Source: Prillingera fragicola (Eukaryota; Basidiomycota; Tremellomycetes; Trichosporonales; Trichosporonaceae). Taken from it: a DNA stretch of 64,000 nucleotides. The notes under the pieces were generated by a model. The model was not told where the DNA came from. It was given only the letters and a program-made list of their open reading frames with translations, and did no database searches. Shown one piece after another: positions 56,844-64,000 of this stretch. The stretch's first letter is position 1. Every line of letters starts with the position of its first letter. Position numbers and translations under genes: made by a program. The DNA is taken from NCBI GenBank assembly GCA_002335605.1, contig BEDY01000016.1:62001-126000 (forward strand), given 5' to 3'.

Positions 56844-57729
56844 TTAAAGCCTAGCCCTGCCGGAGACGAGGCCACCACCGTCGATGGGAATGATAGCGCC
56901 AGTAACCCACGCGCCAGCCTTACTGGACAACCAGAGACACGCGCCGCCAACGTCGCTAGGCTCGCCGATACGCGAGATGGCCAGGCCGCCAGCAATCTCC
57001 TGCTCGAAAGACTCGAGCGTCGCCTTCATCATCTTGGACCTGAACGGCCCCAATGCGAGCGCATTCACGGTAATGTCGGACCCAATCTGGCCGGCGAGGT
57101 GGCGCGTGAGCATGTGCACGGCCGCCTTGGAGGACGAGTAGGCGTACGTCTCCATCGGGGGCGGGTTGACGCCGTTGACTGAACCGATCTGCCGCGCGTT
57201 AGCTCAACTGGCAAGGGGAGGGGGGGGCTCACGTTGATGATACGCCCGACGCCGTCGCGCTTCGACCCCTTCTGGAGCATGGGCACGAGCGCCTGGGTGA
57301 GGGTGAAGACGCGCTGGACATTGAGGGTCATGACTTTTGCGAACGCTGCGTCCGGGTAGTCTGCGAGTGTGGCGCCCCATGTAACGCCCGAGTTGTTGAC
57401 GAGGACGTTGAGGACTTCCTCGCGGTTGCTCAGTTCTTTGGCGAGGCGGTGGCACTCTTCGAGCTTGGAGAGGTCGCCTGGGATGGCGATGCACTTGCCC
57501 GGTCCCTGTGCGGTGAGGGCTTTGGCCGTCTCGTCGCAGGCCTTGGCGTCGCGAGAGGAAATGTAGACTTTGGCGCCGTTTGCGACGTAGGCCGAGGCAA
57601 TCTGGGTTGTTAGTGGAGCCGAGCCATTGGAGAATGATAGCGAGGACGTACCATCTCGCCGACGCCGCGGCCGCCGCCGGTCACAAGAACGACCTTGTCC
57701 TTGACGCTGAAGAGGGTGTTGATGTCCAT
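56844..57729 (-). CDS. Short-chain dehydrogenase/reductase
   Basis: Three exons (57652-57729, 57233-57601, 56844-57188) give 263 residues. Cofactor motif TGGGRGVGE (about residues 18-26), NNSG and the catalytic YSSSK (Tyr166, Lys170) identify a classical SDR. The C-terminal IIPIDGGG is also typical. The GDL and SSRDAKAC segments suggest NADP(H) (Arg/Ser after beta-2). It is of the type often labelled 3-oxoacyl-ACP reductase or RhlG-like in fungi; the substrate cannot be told from the sequence. It converges on FMP27 (120 bp between stops). Confidence 0.88.
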
Positions 57730-58740
57730 GCTTGCTAAAGATGTGAGGGGTGAGGTATGGACGGGATAACTTGTTCTTATTCTTCTTCTTCTATGCGATG
57801 CAGTCTCCAAGTTTATGGGTCAAGGACAGCCGGTGTGCCGGTGCTGCCCGGTAACTCCCATAGCCTCGGTCCTTATCTAGAGGGCGCAGATAGGAAGTGA
57901 GTTCCGTGCTGACGTAAACACCTGTGCTGACGTAACACAGCTGGTCGTGCTACCACACATGTTCCAGGCCGACGTGAGATCCGAGCATTGTAGTCATGAT
58001 GGGGAGCAACGTGATGCTGACACTCGGCGACGGTCTCGTACTGCTTGAGCACGTCGTACAGGCAAATGCATACACCGGCACGGGCACTTTCTGGGCCGCG
58101 CATACCTTCCGTCGTTCCTTGTCGTCGACCCGGCAAAGGCAAACTTCCAGTTATTCGGATTTTTGTATTCCGCCCGGCGTTTGACCTTTCCGTTGGGCCT
58201 GTGATTTGACCGTCTGTTCACATCCAAGAGCTTGGGTAAAGCGCCTAGCAAGTGTGTTGAGCAGACACCGCAGACGCCGGAACTCGGCGCGGGTGACATG
58301 AGACTCTGCGCGGCGAGGCACAGCAAGACGTGGGATGCCATACCGGCTGTCCTGCTCGAGTGGAGAAGAAGTGCCAATCAGCTTCCGAACGGGGCCGCTG
58401 CGCTGTGCGAGGTGGGATGAGCATTCGTAGAAGCATAGGAATTCCGGCGATTGAAAGCAGTCACCACCTGCCTACGACGGTTCCTTTTCCTGTTCTACAA
58501 TCAGAGTTACCTACTCTCTCTCGCGCTCTCTTCTCACCGCCGTACTTGACACCTAACGGTACCTCGCTCCCAAAGTCCAACCAAATCAGGGCACATCTCC
58601 CGTCACGGCATCCACACCTTGGCCTCCAGCATCTTTCAAAAACACTACCCAACGTATAAAGCCAATACACGCTCTTTGCTTCAGCTCCCCACCACTGCTG
58701 TAGCTCTCACCCAAGTTAACCATCTCATCGCCTTATAACC
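57730..58740. other. Intergenic region before the Cys-rich gene
   Basis: About 1 kb with only short ORFs. The final 250 bp are CT-rich and probably form the promoter and leader of the small gene. Confidence 0.5.
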
Positions 58741-59036
58741 ATGTGCAAGCGTGTCACCTGCCCCAACGACGGCAAGCCCACCTGGTGGGGCTGCGGTAAG
58801 TCGCGTCCCCAAGTAGCCGACATGACAATATGCTGACGCTAGCACAGGCAACCATATCGAGCAGGTCAGTCGTTTTGCCACCACTCTCCTTGCATTTACC
58901 TAGTACTGACACCTCACAGGCTCTTGCCGGTGTGCCAGAGGAGGACCGCTGCCAGTGCCCGCATGTCCCCACTGCCACCAACCCTAACATGTACGAAGTC
59001 CAGAAGAAGGAGTCTGATCAGCAGGCCTATGCCTAA
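58741..59036 (+). CDS. Small Cys-rich conserved protein (62 residues)
   Basis: Three exons (58741-58795, 58848-58864, 58920-59036); the middle exon is 17 nt. The protein starts MCKRVTCPNDGKPTWWGCGNHIEQALAGVPEEDRCQCPH. From memory, very similar short proteins (MCxRVTCxxCxKPTWxGCGxHIEQALAGVPxxxRCxC) occur across fungi and in some bacteria and plants. Five Cys and two His in the first 40 residues suggest a zinc site, but one Cys of the usual CxxC is replaced (CPND). The function is not known to me. The short, polar C-terminal tail (NPNMYEVQKKESDQQAYA) is probably flexible. Confidence 0.85.
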
Positions 59037-59500
59037 GTACCTCGTTGCGTGTCGCATGTGCTGCCTCACGTGGAGCATGTTGGTTGGAGGGAGCCACAAG
59101 TCGGAAACAAGGGCGATAAAGGAGGCATGAGTGACGAGGACGGGAGATGCGGGGTGGTAGACGGTGGAGGGGACCTGGACAGTGTTCGACGCTGGCTTTC
59201 GCGTTTGTTGTTTGTTCATAGGGGAGCGTGGCTCCGTCCTCGTCGTAGTCGATGTACATGGCTTTTCCAAACTGTGCACGCAGTCTGCGCTGCATCTCTA
59301 TGCATGCTGACATGGTGGTGGGAGAGAGAGTCGTTGGTCGCAACATGAAATAAGGACGATCACGTGTTTCACGTTCCAGGCGGCCAGGCGCGCAAGACAC
59401 GCGACGCGGACAGGCTGGCTCATCATCCATCTCATCTCTCTCCCTCTCGTAGACTCCAGCCACGGCCTCTCGGCACCCCACTCCCCACGCAGTCTCCGCC
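59037..59500. other. Promoter region of TRS120
   Basis: 3' region of the small gene and 5' region of TRS120, with a CACGTG box. No further gene seen. Confidence 0.5.
59361..59366. promoter_or_regulatory. CACGTG E-box upstream of TRS120
   Basis: 140 bp before the TRS120 start, followed at once by a second half-like TTTCACGTTCC sequence. Confidence 0.35.
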
Positions 59501-62500
59501 ATGAGCATCCCGGCCCCGGCCGCCCCGCTCTCTCCGCTAGCGGATCCCCTCTCCCTCGCCCGGCTGCAGGTGCTGCTCATCCCCGTCCACCGCCCCAGCG
59601 CTCCGGGCACGAGCACGGGCGAGCAAGCGAGCAAGCCGGCAGTGCTCACAGAAGCAGTGTACGAGCACTGGGCAAAGCTATTCCACAACCACCAGACGCT
59701 GCGCGGTGACGAGATTGTGCACGGCTCCGGAAGGGGGGGCACGTCCACCCCTTCATCGCCCTCGCCAGCTGCTAGGACACATCAGCGTGCGTCCGTCGAC
59801 GGCCCGCGCAAGCGTTTCTTGCCTTCATCAGCAGGCGCTTCCATCTCCCGAGCGGCCAGTGCCAACCATGTGCACCTCGCTTTCCCCTCCCAGCCGCCCG
59901 CCCAACATCTCTACGCGCTGAGCTTACTCAGGATGGCAGCGTTCCCACTCGTCGTCATTGGCGTCGCCGTCGACGACAACGAGGAGGAGGCTGAGGGATA
60001 CTCTATCGACGGCCAGGTGGAGGCTGGAAAGCGGAACAGTGAGGCTGCGGCACAGCTGGAGACGGCAGTGTGGGCCAAGACGTTTGACGATGCGCTGGCT
60101 GGGATCCTGCCGCCAACATCGAGCTTTCCGCTCGTCAAGCGCTTGGTGCTCGTGCCGTCCCAGATTGCGCTGCCAGGATCACCGCAGCGCTCGCCAATAA
60201 GGTCAACACCGCTCTCACCTTGGGTTGGCGCTGGCGCTGGCGTCGTCCGCCGCGCACCATTGGAAGGCGGAGACAACTGGTGTGCCAAGCTTCTGGGCGA
60301 GGTCGTCGGGCAGGTCTTTGGTGAACTCGGGGAGCTTGCTACATCGCTCGAGTCTCCAGAGGGCATGAAGACGCTCGCCGGCACACTGCTCCCCTATCTC
60401 TCCACCTCTCTCACTTCTCCCCAGCTCACCGAGTCGCCGTCCCAAACCCCAACAAATGGACAGTCCCGCGCGGGTTCTCCCCAACGCATGGTTCACTCCA
60501 ACTCTCTCCCTGTCGTGCCATCAGCTAACATGGGTCACCCCTCCATCCGCGCGCTGACGCCTGGAGGACGGCCGACATCTGTGCAGGCTCCATCGGCGCC
60601 GCCCATCCAGACCACTGCCATTGCACCAGCACCTTCACCGACCCCGGCGAGCTCCAATCCCTTCCGCCGGTCTGGCATCAACATGACTTCGCCGTTTAAC
60701 CGCGGCTCTGCCGCACCGAGCCCGTCACCCACGTCCACGACATCTACGTCCAAGGACAAGTCAAAGGACAGGGACTCTGGCATGGCGCGCTACACCTCCG
60801 CCCCGCTGACCGGTATCGCGGGCGGCCGACTCCTCAAGCTTCTAGGCGACATGTATCTCCTAACAGGAATGTACTCGGACGCTATCAAGTGCTACGACGA
60901 CGGAGCAGAGCGTAGCCGCACTGTCGGCGACGTGCTCTGGGAGGCACTGGCTCGTGAGGGTCGCGCAGCGGCAGGCATCGGAGAGGCCTGGCAAGGCCGC
61001 GATGGATCAACCAACTCGACACCGTTCACTTCCTCGCCTGTCCCTGTCGAGATCCTCTCGCACTACCTCTCCGCGCTGGCTTGTCTCTGCCGCGCTCCCA
61101 TCCCCTTTCCCCCCACCATCGTCGCTCCGACACCGGAACGAGCTGGCGCCTCCAGCGCCGCCCAGCACTCGGCAGCATTAAGCCCCCACGTCGGCACAGG
61201 CGAGGGCCTGCTAGCCTACCTGTACTCTTCGCTCTGCCTGCGCATCAGCCACTTTGTTCTCCTAATCTTTGCAGCAGGCGGCTGGGGCTCAATTGCCATT
61301 TCGTCCCTTCTGGCGCACACCATGCCACGCTCCTTCCCCCCGATGCTTGAGGACAGGAGTGACCTATCGCGTGTGCGGCAACGGCGGTTGGCACTCGCGC
61401 ATCTCGCTTCGCAGTCCAAGCTCGAACGTACGTCCATCCTCGGACACGCCGAGGCTGCGCTGGCGCCGTTCCGCCGCGCAATGACCAAGGCCGAGCAGCT
61501 CTCTGTTGCTGTCGAGGTTGTGTGGATCGCGCGGTGGCTCGGCATGGAGCGCAAGGAGGCGTCGGCTACCCGCGAGGTCGCCAAGCTGCTCGCCATGGCC
61601 GTTGTCGAGGGTCGGGAGGAAAGTCGGCGCTTGGCGTCCCAGGCATCGCGCCAGGCAGCAGCCGCTGGAGACGCGTCGGTGGGACTCGGACTCGGCATGG
61701 GCGTCGCGTCGCAAGCTGTTGCTGTTCGCCGCAAGGAGGTCAGCGATGGGAACACCGGCGTCATGAGTCTGTTTGAGCGGATCTGCACCGTCTTTGGCGT
61801 GGACCTCATGGCGCTTGAGAGCGACAGCAAGCGCGTGATCGTCCTCGGCAAGGAGGCCGAGGAACCGCGCTTCGGCTGGGCCGACCTGCAGGTTGAGATC
61901 ATGAAGGAGGGCATTGCCGTCGCGGAAGCACTGCCAGACCACGTGAGCGTCATCCGCATGTGTCTCTCGGCCCTCCAGAGCCTGCACACCCATCTAAGCG
62001 GTTCCAACCAGAGCCACCTCGCCAAGCTCTACCCGGCCGCTATTTCTACGATCCGCCGGCGCGGCATAGAGTTTGGGGGCACGCCGTGGTGGGTCCCCGG
62101 CCGCGTCGTGCTGAGCATGGAGATTGCGGGCTTGCCGGCCAACAAGATTCCGTTTGAGCATGCCCGGTCAGAGCTGCCCGCTGCTGCTGCTGCGGTAGCT
62201 GGGTGCAAGGATCCGTTCCTGTACAACCCTCGGTTGAAGGTTCAGGAGGCGGGCAAGACTGTGCTCGTTGCCAATGAGCAGGTAGACGTGTTTGTGACAC
62301 TGCAGAATGTGTTCAACTTTGATCTTGAGATTCAGGATTTGTCGTTATTGTGAGTGCATTGCTCGTAGATCGGGCTGACGGACAGGACGTCTGGCGCGCC
62401 CTTTGTGACTACGCCGCTGCCGTTGATCTTGCCTGCGTCGTCGGTGCAGACTGTCCGTGTTACTGGTCTTGCGCCGTCGCTCGGCGCGCTCAAGGTCAAG

Positions 62501-64000
62501 GGTGTCCACCTTCGCCTCATGGATGGCTCCTCGGCCGAGTTCTTGTTACCGGTGGTTGACGCCGCCGAGCAGCAGCAGGAGAACAGCCGGCGTGCCCGCC
62601 AGCTTGCTGACGCCGCCAAGACAAAGCGCTCGGGCCTTGATGCGCGAAAGTCGGTCGTTGTTGCTCCGGCAGGCGACGTGCCAACTTACGACCAGGGCGC
62701 TAAACATCGCTGGCTCGAATGCCAGGTTGTTGAGGAGCAGCCCCTGCTGTGGATCAACAAGACGTCGCTCACACACGGTACGGTCATGCTGTACAATGGC
62801 GAGACGTCTACGATTCGCATCACGCTCGAAAACTCGTCAAATGTACCTGTCGATTTTGTCAAGTTGTCGTTTGACGACTCTGTGTCGCGAGAGGCGCAGG
62901 CTTTGCTGTCTGAAGGAGAAATCTCGCCTGATCGCGCATACGAGATTGAATGGGATGCCGTCCAGCGCCCCGTCTTTTCTTGGGACAATGAGACGGACAT
63001 TTCCATCCCTGCCGGTGGCCGGACGACCATTACCGTCAAATGCCTCGGCAAGGTTGGGTGCACGGACGCGACAATTTCCATCGACTATGGGTACATTCGC
63101 CGCGCAGAGAGCAAGGAGACGGATGCATTCCACACACGTCGTCTTACGTTCCCCGTGCTGTTTACCGTGTATCACACCCTCGAGGCTTATGCGCTCGACT
63201 TGGTCGACTTGCGCCAATGCTCTGGGTCCAAGGAGAATGCTCGTCAGCGCCTCACAAACGGCACGCCGCGCTCGGGCACATTCTCTGTCTCGTCGGATGA
63301 GGAGCTGCGCCGAGCCCTTGCACAGAACGACGACAACAATGTCCTGTTCTGCATCAACGTGCGCAACGTTTACAGCGTCCCCTTTGAAGTCGCCCTGTCC
63401 ACCAAGGTGGGCAAAGGCGCTAAAACCGACGGCGCACTTGTTGTCACCCGCCTCGTTCCGCCGGGTGCGACGGAACGCATGGTGCTGCCCATAGAGCGCC
63501 AATCGCTCACGGAGGAGGAACGCAGCCGCGCCATCCCCTCCCTCTCTGGCCGGCAGTACGTTGTCGCAAAGGAACAGCGCACGCCAAGCGAGACGGCACG
63601 GATAAGAGAACTGTTCTGGTTCCGCGAACGCCTGCTCAGCATGGTCGAGGTCTCGTGGCGCGAGCCCAGCTCGCTGCGGTTCGGCAACCTGTCGCTGCGT
63701 GATCAGTCGCTCAACCCGGCCCAACTCACATCATTCCGCTTGGACGAGCTCGCTGTCGAGCTGAGCGTGAAACCCCGCAAGGACGGTGTCGTCGCGCCAA
63801 TGGACTTTATCGACCTCACAGTCACGGTCACGAACAATCTCGACCGCACCCTCCGCCCCTTTGTCCGCCTCGAGGCCCTCCCAACGAGCTCGACGGATGC
63901 GTCATGGTCTGTCCCTGCGCCGCCGGCGCCGCCGCGCCGGTTCTCGTCGCTGCCAGCCGCGCCGCAGCCCGTGCCACGCGCTATAGCCTTTGACGGTATT
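59501..64000 (+). CDS. TRS120: TRAPPII subunit Trs120 (5' part)
   Basis: Trs120 is a specific subunit of TRAPPII, the exchange factor for Ypt31/Rab11 at the late Golgi (TRAPPC9, or HypA in Aspergillus). Exon 1 is 59501-62349 and exon 2 starts at 62386; the 36-nt intron keeps frame (LSL-L-TSGAPF). The gene leaves the window still open, after about 1490 residues. The N-terminus (LARLQVLLIPVHR...AVYEHWAKLFHNHQTLRGDEI) and LLKLLGDMYLLTGMYSDAIKCYDDGAE (a TPR-like helix pair) match Trs120. Beta-sandwich repeats follow (ITLENSSNVPVDFVKLSFDDS, ITVKCLGKVG, VTVTNNLDRTL). A 140-residue Ser/Pro-rich loop (about residues 300-430) is an insertion. Confidence 0.93.

Noticed and set aside
1..64000. CRISPR arrays, rRNA, tRNA, insertion sequences or horizontally acquired bacterial genes
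   Set aside because: I looked for regularly spaced repeats, conserved rRNA/tRNA boxes and uninterrupted bacterial-like operons and saw none.

Overview
The window is nuclear DNA from a basidiomycete yeast. GC-rich coding sequence, many very short introns (mostly 31-80 nt with GTRNGT...CTNAC...AG signals), alternating gene strands and the individual proteins all fit Tremellomycetes. Trichosporonales is my best guess, but that placement is inference. I see no rRNA, tRNA, CRISPR array or bacterial-type operon.

Layout, left to right (spliced models, worked out by hand from reading frame and splice signals): 3' end of an unknown + gene (1-784); YPK9-type P5B ATPase (-); FES1 (+); MAK32-like pfkB kinase (+); PRP38 (-); DR1/NC2-beta (+); Mtf2-like mitochondrial protein (-); small membrane protein (+); PEX1 (-); ERG1 (+); tandem PH-domain protein (-); OPI3 (+); MLH3 (+); VPS72 (-); eEF2 (-); an 884-residue protein I cannot place (-); a gene-poor 3.4 kb stretch; F-box/LRR protein (-); Rho GTPase (+); RPS2 (+); WSS1 protease (-); FMP27/hobbit lipid-transfer protein (+); SDR oxidoreductase (-); a 62-residue Cys-rich protein (+); and the 5' part of TRS120 (+), which runs off the right edge.

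Most of these are housekeeping genes: translation (eEF2, RPS2, FES1), splicing (PRP38), transcription and chromatin (DR1, VPS72), DNA repair (MLH3, WSS1), sterol and phospholipid synthesis (ERG1, OPI3), and organelle or lipid trafficking (PEX1, FMP27, TRS120, YPK9). Most neighbours are convergent or divergent, so head-to-head promoters are common. CACGTG E-boxes recur in several of them.

The most unusual signal is at 34095-34258. A short element with about 35-bp terminal inverted repeats sits inside the unknown 884-residue gene. Its end supplies the 3' splice site of an intron whose removal restores the reading frame. This is the expected look of an introner, an intron-generating MITE-like element. 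Other points of interest are a structured 230-nt intron in eEF2, a long RPS2 intron whose junctions do not keep frame by the GT-AG rule, several micro-exons, and in-frame introns with length divisible by 3.
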